This document shows, one piece after another, positions 9,882 through 17,412 of a DNA stretch of 45,794 nucleotides. The notes below the pieces were generated by a model. It was not told where the DNA came from. It did not search any database and saw only the letters and a list, made by a program, of their open reading frames with translations. The stretch covers positions 1-45,794 of the forward strand of contig LKNB01000022.1 of NCBI GenBank assembly GCA_001564055.1, given 5' to 3'. Position 1 is the first letter of the stretch. Each line of letters starts with the position of its first letter. The translations under genes were made by a program, and so were the position numbers. Source of the DNA: Rhodothermaceae bacterium Tc-Br11_B2g6_7 (GTDB lineage Bacteria; Bacteroidota; Rhodothermia; Rhodothermales; Salinibacteraceae).

Positions 9882-10460
9882 ATGCATCGAATTAGGCTAA
9901 TTTACGGGGCGGCACTTTTTCTATTATTTGCCACCCTTCCATTTCTACATTCGTGGTATGTGGGCCATGATGATACGGAATCACTACTGTCATCAGAAAA
10001 TCGCCCGGCCCCACTGGACGAAAGTATCCAAAAGGATGTGCGCTTGGTGTTTTTTGGCTCTCCTGCGTGTGCTGCCTCGACTGCTGATCGTACTGCAGAG
10101 GTAGTCGGCGAATTAAAACGTACGCTTAATTCAGAGCTGAACGACGACGAATATACGGTTTCAGCTCTCGGGGTATCAATTGAAAGTGATGTAGATAAAG
10201 GCTACACTTTTTTATCCTCCTTTAAGGTGTTCGATGAGCTCATCACAGGAAACGGATGGCTCAACAGCGGCGCCGTGGAATATTTTTGGCGACAGGAACT
10301 CACCGAACCTGCAGTGCCACAGGTACTTGTGCTATACCGCGAGGTGCAGCGCGAAGGGCGGTTTATTAACGTTTCCGAGGATAGCCTGCTCTTTAAGAGC
10401 CTGGGGATTGATGAGTTACGCAGACGACTTGACTCCGGGCAGCCATTTGTCGGCCAGTAA
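9882..10460 (+). CDS. Membrane-anchored thioredoxin-like protein with a single Cys (cassette 1)
   Basis: A 192-residue protein with one N-terminal membrane segment (residues 5-24) and a periplasmic thioredoxin-like domain. The strand-loop VFFGSPACAAS places a cysteine at residue 63 where thioredoxins have the first Cys of CxxC, but the second position is Ser (C-A-A-S). It is the only cysteine in the protein. AVPQVLVLY later matches the cis-proline loop. Single-cysteine thioredoxin folds can act as isomerase-like, peroxidatic or purely binding domains; which applies is not known. I start at ATG 9882, 2 nt after the propeller stop; an in-frame TTG at 9876 is possible. It is third in the cassette, matching the gene at 22144-22686 in position, topology and cysteine placement. 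Confidence 0.75.
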   Translation: MHRIRLIYGAALFLLFATLPFLHSWYVGHDDTESLLSSENRPAPLDESIQKDVRLVFFGSPACAASTADRTAEVVGELKRTLNSELNDDEYTVSALGVSIESDVDKGYTFLSSFKVFDELITGNGWLNSGAVEYFWRQELTEPAVPQVLVLYREVQREGRFINVSEDSLLFKSLGIDELRRRLDSGQPFVGQ

Positions 10461-10769
10461 CCCTCCCGACGTTCTACTCCTGTGTTAGGTTGTTATAGGA
10501 ACTTGTACTTTAGGCTTTGGGCTTCCTGAACGTGGCCTTCCTCTCTCTCTGGCGCTCTCCCGTCCGGGGGAAGCGGATGTTTTGCGTGGGCGCTCGTGTG
10601 GGCTTGAAGGATCAGGGCTTCGTTTCAGCAACGCTTTTATGCAGCAAACACAGTGAACGGAGGTATAGGTGTGGTAAAACGCGAGAAGATATTGAGGTAT
10701 GGTACCCCGATCGTGATTAAGCCCCTTCCCCCCCAGCGGGAGCGCTGCGAAGCACGTGCTCTTGGAGTG

Positions 10770-10955
10770 AAGGACGGGATGAGGGGGCGTGGTATCAGCA
10801 GATGGGGTGCCGGCTACAATAGGCCGCTTCGGCGAGTGGCGGTAGCGTGCCTGTGCCCGGATGCTCGGCGCTGGCCATCCCCCTCTCTTTGGTTCTCTCC
10901 CGCCGGGGGAGAGAGGACGTCGACCGCAAGCGGCGAGGCGCGCCTGAACGGCAGG
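10770..10955 (+). repeat. 186-bp direct repeat, copy 1
   Basis: Matches positions 11081-11266 at a constant offset of 311 nt with about four visible mismatches (roughly 98% identity). It contains a REP-like hairpin with arms TCTCTCCC (10894-10901) and GGGAGAGA (10907-10914). Low divergence indicates a recent local duplication. Confidence 0.9.
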
Positions 10956-11080
10956 GGCTTTGGTTGAACAGTGGGAGCCAGCACGGCATCCAGCAGGAAC
11001 GCCATGGGCGCAGAGGCTCTACGGCCTCATAGCATGAGCACTGCAGCCCGCCCACAAGCCCCTTCTCCCCTTTGCGGGAG

Positions 11081-11266
11081 AAGGACGGGATGAGGGGGCG
11101 TGGTATCAGCAGATGGGGTGCCGGCTACAATAGGCCGCTTCGGCGAGTGGCGGTAGCGTGCCTGTGCCCGGATGCTCGGCGCTGACCAGCCCCCTCTCTT
11201 TGGTTCTCTCCCGCCGGTGGAGAGAAGACGTCGACCGCAAGCGGCGAGGCGCGCCTGAACGGCAGG
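11081..11266 (+). repeat. 186-bp direct repeat, copy 2
   Basis: Second copy of the unit at 10770-10955. Its internal hairpin (from 11205) is slightly damaged: one G of the GGG arm is T. A further hairpin, CTTCTCCC/GGGAGAAG, lies immediately before it (about 11062-11083), and another, CGCTCCCA (11272-11279) with TGGGAGCG (11289-11296), just after it. Confidence 0.9.
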
Positions 11267-11570
11267 TTTCTCGCTCCCATGCTCTGCGTGGGAGCGCACA
11301 ATGAGCACGCTCCGCGTGCGATGAAACGGCTGGCTTGGCCTGCATGACCCTCAGCAGTCTGATCCATCAACCAGGCGGCACTTCCACGAAGACACAGGAC
11401 CTGCTCCCCGCGCGCACGCCGACGCGCTCGGCCCGTTCTGGGACGCGCCGGAGAGGCTGGCCCGTCTGGCCGGATACGGCTGATGGACAGAAAACATCAG
11501 CAAGATGCCGGTATCATGAGGTGAATTGCGAATTGGGCTTCCGTACGCATTGGGCTTCCCCCTCTCTGGC

Positions 11571-11600
11571 TCTCTCCCGCCGGGGGAGAGAGGACTTTTG
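11571..11600 (+). repeat. REP-like palindrome with GGACTTTTG tail
   Basis: Arms TCTCTCCC (11571-11578) and GGGAGAGA (11584-11591) are followed by GGACTTTTGT. The same tail follows the hairpin at 12895-12917, so these are two copies of one mobile or amplified intergenic element. The short T-run could allow weak termination. Confidence 0.6.
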
Positions 11601-11744
11601 TGGTGGGCAGAGTGCTGTGAATGATGAGCTGTCGGGTTGACCGACATGATTAGAAAACGGGGGACTGGACTGCATTATGGAGCACAACGCACCGTCACGT
11701 GTTCACCTCTGGCATATTGTTGACCACTGACTGCCCCTGCCCCT

Positions 11745-12683
11745 GTGCCTTGCCCCGATGGCATCTACGCCGCTTGCCTAACTCCGCTTCACGCGGATCT
11801 TTCGATCGACGTCCCAACCTGGACGCGCCATATCCGCCGGCTGCTGGAGGGCGGATGCACCGGCGTGCTGCTCTTTGGCAGCACGGGCGAAGCCAACTCC
11901 TTCTCCGTGGCCGAGCGGCAGGCCGGGCTGGAGGGGGTGCTTGAGGCTGGCATACCCGCCGAACGCCTCATGGTGGGCGCTGGATGTGCTGCCATACCCG
12001 ATACCGTTGCGCTGGCGCGCCACGCGCTGGCGCACGACATCCCCGGCGTGCTCACGATGCCGCCCTTCTACTATCAGGGCATCACCACCGAGGGCGCGTT
12101 TGCGGCCCTGGAGCAGATCATCCGCGGCGTCGATGACAAGCGCCTGGCCCTCTACCTGTACCACTTCCCCAAGATGAGCGGTGTGCCCTACTCGCACGAA
12201 CTCATCAGCCGCCTCGTCGACGCCTTTCCCGACACCATCGCGGGCATCAAGGATTCGAGTAGCGACTGGACGCACATGCGTGGGCTGCGCGCGACGTTTC
12301 CCGACCTCCAGTTGCTTGCCGGCAATGAGGTCTACCTGCACGACACGCTGGAGGCGGGCGGCGCGGGCTGCATCTCGGCCACCGTCAACGTAACCCACGC
12401 GCTTGCGGGCGCTGTCTTTTCGCAGCACGCCGCCGGCACGGCCGATACCGAGGCGACGCATAGCACACAGGATCGGCTATCCCACATCCGCCGTACGCTG
12501 ATGGCCCACCCCACCATCCCGATGCTCAAGCAGGTGATGGCGTGGCAGACCGGCCATGCCGGCTGGCAGCGGATGCGTCCGCCGCTCACCCCTCTTGGGT
12601 CGTACGCTCGCCAGGCCCTCCAGCACGCGGTCGCGGACCTGGCGTTGCTTGACCCCGCGGAAGCCCATGGCGAGCCCACCTGA
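11745..12683 (+). CDS. Dihydrodipicolinate synthase/N-acetylneuraminate lyase family aldolase
   Basis: Class I aldolase of the DapA/NanA superfamily, condensing or cleaving pyruvate-type 2-oxo acids through a lysine Schiff base. The 312-residue TIM barrel carries the pyruvate-carboxylate loop GSTGEANSF (residues 45-53, usually GTTGE), the catalytic tyrosine in YLYHFP (Y139) and the Schiff-base lysine in IAGIKDSS (K169). All catalytic residues are present. Substitutions around the loop and the divergent C-terminal third make true DapA unlikely; it could act on a keto-deoxy sugar acid or similar compound. The start is a GTG at 11745 (MPCPDGIYAA), where family homology begins; no ATG fits. It stands alone between two repeat-containing gaps, so context gives no pathway. 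Confidence 0.85.
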   Translation: MPCPDGIYAACLTPLHADLSIDVPTWTRHIRRLLEGGCTGVLLFGSTGEANSFSVAERQAGLEGVLEAGIPAERLMVGAGCAAIPDTVALARHALAHDIPGVLTMPPFYYQGITTEGAFAALEQIIRGVDDKRLALYLYHFPKMSGVPYSHELISRLVDAFPDTIAGIKDSSSDWTHMRGLRATFPDLQLLAGNEVYLHDTLEAGGAGCISATVNVTHALAGAVFSQHAAGTADTEATHSTQDRLSHIRRTLMAHPTIPMLKQVMAWQTGHAGWQRMRPPLTPLGSYARQALQHAVADLALLDPAEAHGEPT

Positions 12684-13118
12684 TCGGCAGCACTATCGGA
12701 TTTCGCCCGCCCTGCGGCTGGGCGACCGACCCGTGGCCGCAAAAGAAGGCGACTGCAGCGGGATTCCCAAGGTGCTGTTGACACCATGTGCGGGATATCA
12801 CCACCGACAGCCGCCTATTTGGAGCAACTGCCCGTAGAAACAAATGGTTCGCAAAAACAGCGATGTTCAACTTGACTTTTACCGGACTAACTGGCCTTCT
12901 CCCGTCGAGGGAGAAGGGACTTTTGTACGCGGAGTGGCACCATACCACGAGGGCATCCACTTGTACCCAAACGTCCGGGGTTTATATCAGTGGCTACCAT
13001 TTAAACGAAGCCCCTAATGTTTAGCTCTACACCAGCGTCTATGCCATACGTTCTCAACCGGCGAGCGCACAACGGATGAAGTACAGACACAATGGTCATA
13101 GCGGCGGGGGGCGTCTTG
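12684..13118. other. Intergenic region with one REP-like hairpin, no gene seen
   Basis: 435 nt between the convergently oriented aldolase and HtrA genes. Apart from the hairpin at 12895-12917 and a weak TCGCCC/GGGCGA pair near 12700, I see no gene, RNA or promoter here. Confidence 0.6.
12895..12924 (+). terminator. Hairpin CCTTCTCCC/GGGAGAAGG with short T-run
   Basis: Nine perfect base pairs (12895-12903 with 12909-12917), a 5-nt loop GTCGA, then GACTTTTG. It could act as a bidirectional terminator between the convergent aldolase and HtrA genes. It also belongs to the repeated hairpin family seen at 10.5-11.6 kb, so it may simply be a REP copy. Confidence 0.45.
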
Positions 13119-14303
13119 TTACCCCTGCCGCCCGATCTCCAGCGTGGTGGTGATGCGCTCGCCATCGCGGATGAGCGCGAGCGTGACGTCATCGCCGGGC
13201 CGGAAGTCGTACAGGCCCACGAGGAAGTCCTGCCGGTTGGCGACGGGCCGGTCGTCCAGCGAGACGATGACGTCGTAGCGCTGGAGCCCCGCCGCATCGG
13301 CCGGCGAGCGGGGGTCCACGTCGCGGACGAAGGCGCCGCGCGCCTGCGCCAGCCCGAGGCCCTGCGCGATGCGGCGGTCCACATCGATAAGCTGGACGCC
13401 CGTATAGTACGAGCGGTCGACTTCGCCGTGGGTGCGGAGCTCATCAAGGATGCGTGTGGCCCGGTCGCTGGGCACGGCAAACCCGATCCCCACGCTGCCG
13501 CCCGCAGGCCCGATGATGGCGGTGTTTACGCCGATAACGTCCCCATCCGCATTGACGAGCGGCCCGCCGGAGTTGCCCCTGTTGATGGCCGCATCGGTCT
13601 GGATCATATCGCGATAGACGCGGCCGTCGCGGCGGGTCTGCAGGTTGCGCCCCACCGCGCTCACGACACCGACGGTAACGGTGGGGTCGGCCGCTTCAAA
13701 GAGTCCGAACGGGTTACCGAGCGCGATCACCCACTCGCCAGGAATGGGAGCGGTGGCGTCCGCGAAGGCGAGGTACGCCAGGGGCTCGGCGGGCGTGACC
13801 TTCAGCAGCGCCAGATCGGACGCATGGTCGCTGCCGACCAGCTCGGCCTCCATCGAGCGGCCATCTGGAAACTGCACTTCAATCTGCGTAGCATGGCCCA
13901 CCACATGCTCATTCGTGACGATGTACCCGTCAGCTGAGATCACAAAGCCGGACCCGAGGTTTTGCACCTCCCGCTCCATGGTGCGCGGGCGCCGGTCGAA
14001 GAAATGCTCGAAGAAGGGATCGTTGAAGAAGTTGCTGAAGGGATCGCGGACCTGGACGCGGCGCACTTCCAGCACGTTGATGCTCACCACGGCCGGCGTT
14101 ACGGCCTCTACGGCACGCGTGATAGCGTTCTCACGGCTCCGGGTGATTTCCTGCTGCGCGGCCACCGTGTCGGCATAGAGCACAGCCGGTCGCTGCGGAG
14201 GTGTTTCGAACGCAGCGTGGGCGGTCGCTTTCGTAGATGGACCATCAAGGCTGCAACCCAGAATGAGCAGAAGACCGAGGGGGAGATGTAACCAGCGCAT
14301 CAT
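13119..14303 (-). CDS. HtrA/DegP-like serine protease lipoprotein with one PDZ domain
   Basis: Envelope protease/chaperone of the trypsin-like HtrA family, degrading misfolded exported proteins. From the ATG at 14303 (MMRWLHLPLG) the 394-residue protein has a lipoprotein signal ending LILGC with Cys17, a protease domain and a C-terminal PDZ domain from about residue 297. The catalytic triad is visible: His133 in TNEHVVGHA, Asp163 in DHASDLALL and Ser245 in NRGNSGGPL. A Phe-rich segment (SNFFNDPFFEHFF, around 90-102) corresponds to the LA loop that controls oligomerisation in DegP/DegQ. One PDZ domain resembles DegS more than DegP, and membrane attachment by a lipid fits that topology. An ORF extension to 14354 adds no recognisable sequence. 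Confidence 0.93.
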   Translation of the reverse strand: MMRWLHLPLGLLLILGCSLDGPSTKATAHAAFETPPQRPAVLYADTVAAQQEITRSRENAITRAVEAVTPAVVSINVLEVRRVQVRDPFSNFFNDPFFEHFFDRRPRTMEREVQNLGSGFVISADGYIVTNEHVVGHATQIEVQFPDGRSMEAELVGSDHASDLALLKVTPAEPLAYLAFADATAPIPGEWVIALGNPFGLFEAADPTVTVGVVSAVGRNLQTRRDGRVYRDMIQTDAAINRGNSGGPLVNADGDVIGVNTAIIGPAGGSVGIGFAVPSDRATRILDELRTHGEVDRSYYTGVQLIDVDRRIAQGLGLAQARGAFVRDVDPRSPADAAGLQRYDVIVSLDDRPVANRQDFLVGLYDFRPGDDVTLALIRDGERITTTLEIGRQG

Positions 14304-14628
14304 GGTGTGAGAGTTTGCACGAGACACAGATTGATTTACTTTGCCGCATATCAACGACTGTGCCAGGGGGTAGTGCTGCGTCGGATTGGCAGTCGTTTGT
14401 TGAGTCTGGGGGTTGCGGGTTGAGTTTTACGACGTCGGGTTTAGGCGCGACCGAGTGGGGCTATCGGCAACCGCGATCGATAGGCGTTTAACGTGCCACG
14501 TTCAACGAAAGCGTCCTCGTTTCCTCCATTCTTCGATTCCCCGTTTCGACTAAAAGAAACCCCCACACTCCCAAACCCCCACACCGAAAACACGCCCACA
14601 CGTGAAAAACTATCACACCCGAGAGCCG
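14304..14628. other. Intergenic region with palindromes and a shared pyrimidine-rich element
   Basis: It contains the inverted repeat CTATCG...CGATAG (14461-14483) and the near-perfect palindrome AACGTG-C-CACGTT (14490-14502). These are followed by a CTCGTTTC/TTCGATTCC segment and C-rich CCCACAC tracts (about 14513-14602). The latter part resembles 21909-22022 and 24451-24545. No gene is seen. Confidence 0.55.
14513..14602 (+). repeat. Interspersed intergenic element, copy at 14.5 kb
   Basis: Shares the order CTCGTTTC - TTCGATTCC - AAGAAACC - CCCACAC - CCCAAACCC with two other intergenic sites in the window, 21909-22022 and 24451-24545. This copy is the most diverged of the three. Confidence 0.5.
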
Positions 14629-15243
14629 TCACGCGATCGCCCACCCCACAATGTGCGGCTGCACGAGGTTGAACGCCGAGCCGATCATGCGGCGCCTGAG
14701 GTGCACCTCTGCAAAGCCGGCATCCTCGATGGCCTCGCCCGTGTGCCGATGCAGCCGGCACCCGTCGGCGCAGTAGCACCAGGCGGGTTGGATGGCCCGC
14801 TGCGCCGTATGAAGCCACCGCTCCTCGTCCGCCGCTACGTGCTCGATAAATACGAAACGCCCGCCCGGACGCAGCACCCGCCGCGCGTCGTCCAGCGCCT
14901 GCGGCACACTGTCCACCGAGCACAGCACCAGCGTGCTGATGACCGCGTCCACCGCGTGGTCGCCCACGGGCAGCGCCTCCGCGACGGCTTCGTGGAGGGT
15001 GACCTCCAGCCGCTGCGCCGCGTCCTGGGCGCGGATGTACGGGTGGAAGTGCGGGTTGGGCTCTATCCCAATCCAGTGCGTCACCGCCGAGGGAAGGTAC
15101 GGCAGGTTGAGCCCGCTCCCCGGGCCGATCTCCAGCACCGTACCCGACAGCGGCGCGAACAGCTCCCGCTTGATATCGCCATAAAGGCGCTCCTGCGCGC
15201 CGTCGGCGTGGGCCAGCAGGGAAGCAAAGAGGCGTTTGTACAT
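14629..15243 (-). CDS. Class I SAM-dependent methyltransferase (UbiE/METTL7-like)
   Basis: Methyltransferase of 204 residues with a Rossmann-like fold. Motif I is VLEIGPGSGLNLPYL (around 36-50), the acidic cofactor-binding residue is in IGIEPNPH, and motif III-like ARRVLRPGGRFVFIEHV follows. The N-terminus MYKRLFASLLAH and the EHVAADEERWLHTAQRAIQPAW segment resemble the METTL7/phosphatidylethanolamine methyltransferase-like group, so a lipid or small hydrophobic substrate is plausible but unproven. I chose ATG 15243; a GTG at 15264 is possible. It follows the GH15 gene by 53 nt on the same strand, so the two are probably cotranscribed. Confidence 0.82.
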   Translation of the reverse strand: MYKRLFASLLAHADGAQERLYGDIKRELFAPLSGTVLEIGPGSGLNLPYLPSAVTHWIGIEPNPHFHPYIRAQDAAQRLEVTLHEAVAEALPVGDHAVDAVISTLVLCSVDSVPQALDDARRVLRPGGRFVFIEHVAADEERWLHTAQRAIQPAWCYCADGCRLHRHTGEAIEDAGFAEVHLRRRMIGSAFNLVQPHIVGWAIA

Positions 15244-15296
15244 GGAGCGGTGGGCGGGGTCCACAGCGGATGGGAGGAGACGTGTCGCGACCAGGC

Positions 15297-17141
15297 TTAC
15301 TCCAGCGTGCGGTCCAGGTTGTACGCCGCACTGATGAGGGCAAGGTGGGTGAAGGCCTGTGGGAAGTTACCGAGCGCCTCGCCCCGGGCGCCGGTTTCTT
15401 CGGCATAGAGACCTACGTGGTTGGCGTAGCCCAGCATTTGCTCGAAGATGAGGCGGGCATCCTCCAGCCGCTCCGGCTCCGTCCAGCCCGCCCGCGTGAG
15501 GGCTTCGACCAGCCAAAACGTGCAGATGTTAAACGTGCCCTCTTCACCGGCCAGCCCATCGTCGCTCTCATCGAGGTTGTAGCGGTAGACCAGCCCGTTG
15601 GAAACGAGCCCGCCCTGCTCCGGCGTCTGCATCGTCGCGTCCAACATGCGGTGCAGGCGCTCGTCGCCGGGCGAGAGGAACAGCACCAGCGGCATCATCA
15701 GGTTGGCCGCATCCAGGGCGTCGGTGCCGAAGTGCTGCGTAAAGCTCCCCCGGTCCTCGTTCCACCCCTCGGTCATGAGGGTCTTGTAGATGGCGTTGCG
15801 GCAGGCCAGCCAGCGGTCTTCATCGGCGGGGAGCGAACGCTTCCGCGCCAGGCGCAGCCCGCGGTCGACGGCTACCCAGCACATCAGCTTGGAGTAGACG
15901 AACTGCTGGCGCCCTCCGCGCACCTCCCAGATGCCTTCATCGGGCTGCTCCCAGTGATCGCACACCCAGTCCACATAGGTGCGCACGGAGCCCCAGACCT
16001 CATGGGTCACGGGCACGCCGTATTTGTCGTAGATGTAGATGGAGTCGATGAGCTCGCCGTAGATGTCGAGCTGCAGCTGGTCGTACGCGCCATTGCCCAC
16101 CCGCACAGGTGCTGATCCGCGGTACCCTTCGAGCTGGTCCAACGTCTCTTCTGTGAGCTCCGCCCGCCCGTCGATGCCGTACATGATCTGCAGCGGGCGT
16201 CCGTCGGCGGCGGCATCCGCACACAGGCCCGTCAGAAAGGTGATGAAGTCGCGCGCCTCGTCGGTGAAGCCGATGCGCAAAAAGGCGTAGATGGTAAACG
16301 CCGCGTCGCGGATCCACGTGTAGCGGTAGTCCCAGTTGCGGACGCCACCGACCTCTTCGGGCAGCCCACAGGTGGGCGCCGCCACGATGGCCCCGGTGGG
16401 GGCGTAGGTGAGGAGCTTCAGCGCCAGCACCGAGCGATGCACGGACTCGCGCCAGCGCCCGGTGTAGGTGCTCTGCGCCAGCCAGTCGCGCCAGTACGCC
16501 ACGGTGGCGCGGAAGGCGGCCTCGGCCTGGTCCGGGTCGAGCGGGGTGCCGCAGTCGCCTCCCGTAGGCATGGTGCGCAGGACAAACGTCGTGCTCTCCC
16601 CTTCGCGTAAGGTGAAGGAGGCCCTTGCCCCGTCGCCCGTCTGCTCCAGCGGCACCTCGCTGGCCAGGCTAAGGCCGAGGTCGGGCCCATGGAAGCATAC
16701 GCCGTTTGGCGTGGCGCTCACCGTATGCTCCGCCCGAGCGAAATCGAACGCCGGATGGCAGTCCAGCTGAAACGGCACCGTACCCCGCACCGCGCGCGCC
16801 GTGCGGATGATCTGCCGCTCGTCGGGATCTACTTCCGGCCCGCCCACCGGCATGAAGTCGCGCACCTCGCCTACGCCGTCTTCCGAGAGAAAGCGCGTCA
16901 CGAGCACGTTGGTATCCGGCCAGTAGAATTGCTTGGTTTCCACGTCATCGCCCACGACGCGCAGATGAAAGGTGCCGCCCTTTTCATGGTCCAGGATCCG
17001 CCCGAAAACGCTCGGCGCATCAAACCGGGGCAGGCAGCACCAGTCGATGGCGCCCTCCGTGCTCACGAGCGCCACGGTCCGCATATCACCAATCAGGCCG
17101 TAGTCTTCAATGGGACGGTAGGGAGACGAGGGTGAAGCCAT
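15297..17141 (-). CDS. Glycoside hydrolase family 15 protein (glucoamylase/trehalase-like)
   Basis: Inverting alpha-glucosidase of family GH15, likely acting on maltodextrin, trehalose or a related alpha-glucan in the cytoplasm, as no signal peptide is present. The 614-residue length is normal. The N-terminal domain starts [19 protein letters not shown] and [16 protein letters not shown], typical of bacterial GH15 proteins with a beta-sandwich domain. The (alpha/alpha)6 barrel includes [18 protein letters not shown] (around 265-282), with a conserved Arg-Asp pair, and [16 protein letters not shown]. The second half has [16 protein letters not shown], which carries one of the two catalytic glutamates in this family. 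In halophiles a trehalase role in compatible-solute turnover is possible, but sequence alone does not separate trehalase from glucoamylase. Confidence 0.9.
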   Translation of the reverse strand: MASPSSPYRPIEDYGLIGDMRTVALVSTEGAIDWCCLPRFDAPSVFGRILDHEKGGTFHLRVVGDDVETKQFYWPDTNVLVTRFLSEDGVGEVRDFMPVGGPEVDPDERQIIRTARAVRGTVPFQLDCHPAFDFARAEHTVSATPNGVCFHGPDLGLSLASEVPLEQTGDGARASFTLREGESTTFVLRTMPTGGDCGTPLDPDQAEAAFRATVAYWRDWLAQSTYTGRWRESVHRSVLALKLLTYAPTGAIVAAPTCGLPEEVGGVRNWDYRYTWIRDAAFTIYAFLRIGFTDEARDFITFLTGLCADAAADGRPLQIMYGIDGRAELTEETLDQLEGYRGSAPVRVGNGAYDQLQLDIYGELIDSIYIYDKYGVPVTHEVWGSVRTYVDWVCDHWEQPDEGIWEVRGGRQQFVYSKLMCWVAVDRGLRLARKRSLPADEDRWLACRNAIYKTLMTEGWNEDRGSFTQHFGTDALDAANLMMPLVLFLSPGDERLHRMLDATMQTPEQGGLVSNGLVYRYNLDESDDGLAGEEGTFNICTFWLVEALTRAGWTEPERLEDARLIFEQMLGYANHVGLYAEETGARGEALGNFPQAFTHLALISAAYNLDRTLE

Positions 17142-17302
17142 AGCATACCAGCGCGAGGTCAGGAAAAAACGTACCCGTGTGTAGGGATCCGTCGGGGAGC
17201 GCTACAGGGAAGGCGCTACACCACCGGGGGCACGCACTGGTCGCGCCCACCAAAGCCCCCCGGCGCAGCCGCCGGAAGGCACACGCGGGCACCAGAACGC
17301 CC

Positions 17303-17333
17303 GACGGCCCGTGGCTATCTGCCACCGGCCGTC
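17303..17333. other. Strong GC-rich hairpin between LVIVD and GH15 genes
   Basis: Arms GACGGCC-C-GTGGC and GCCAC-C-GGCCGTC form a 12-bp stem with a single C:C mismatch and loop TATCT. It lies 80 nt downstream of the LVIVD gene stop and upstream of the GH15 start. No T-tract follows on either strand, so it is either a Rho-assisted or atypical terminator for the LVIVD gene or a regulatory/REP structure. The rest of the 271-nt gap (17142-17412) shows nothing else. Confidence 0.45.
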
Positions 17334-17412
17334 TCGGGCAAACCCGGTGTGTGCGCCCTCAGCGGAGTCGCCCGTCTGGCGGCGACAGGCGCAACCGTTC
17401 CGCGTCCTGTGC

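Larger units (their letters stand above)
10461..11744. other. Gene-free repeat-rich region
   Basis: About 1.28 kb with no credible gene. Open frames here run through repeated hairpins and have no start signal or family similarity. It holds a 186-bp direct duplication, at least four REP-like CTCTCCC/GGGAGAG or CTTCTCCC/GGGAGAAG hairpins, and a GCTCCCA/TGGGAGC hairpin. It separates cassette 1 from the DapA-family gene and looks like a hotspot for rearrangement. Confidence 0.75.

Noticed and set aside
8497..10460. Reading the cassette as a RiPP, bacteriocin or toxin-antitoxin locus
   Set aside because: There is no modification enzyme, peptidase-ABC transporter, immunity-like protein or antitoxin, and the peptide has a normal Sec signal, not a RiPP leader.
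10653..11640. Several small open frames on both strands in the repeat cluster
   Set aside because: They run through duplicated hairpins, give near-identical nonsense peptides from the two copies, and lack start signals.
17142..17412. Small frames between GH15 and the LVIVD gene
   Set aside because: They overlap a strong hairpin and show no start signal or motif.
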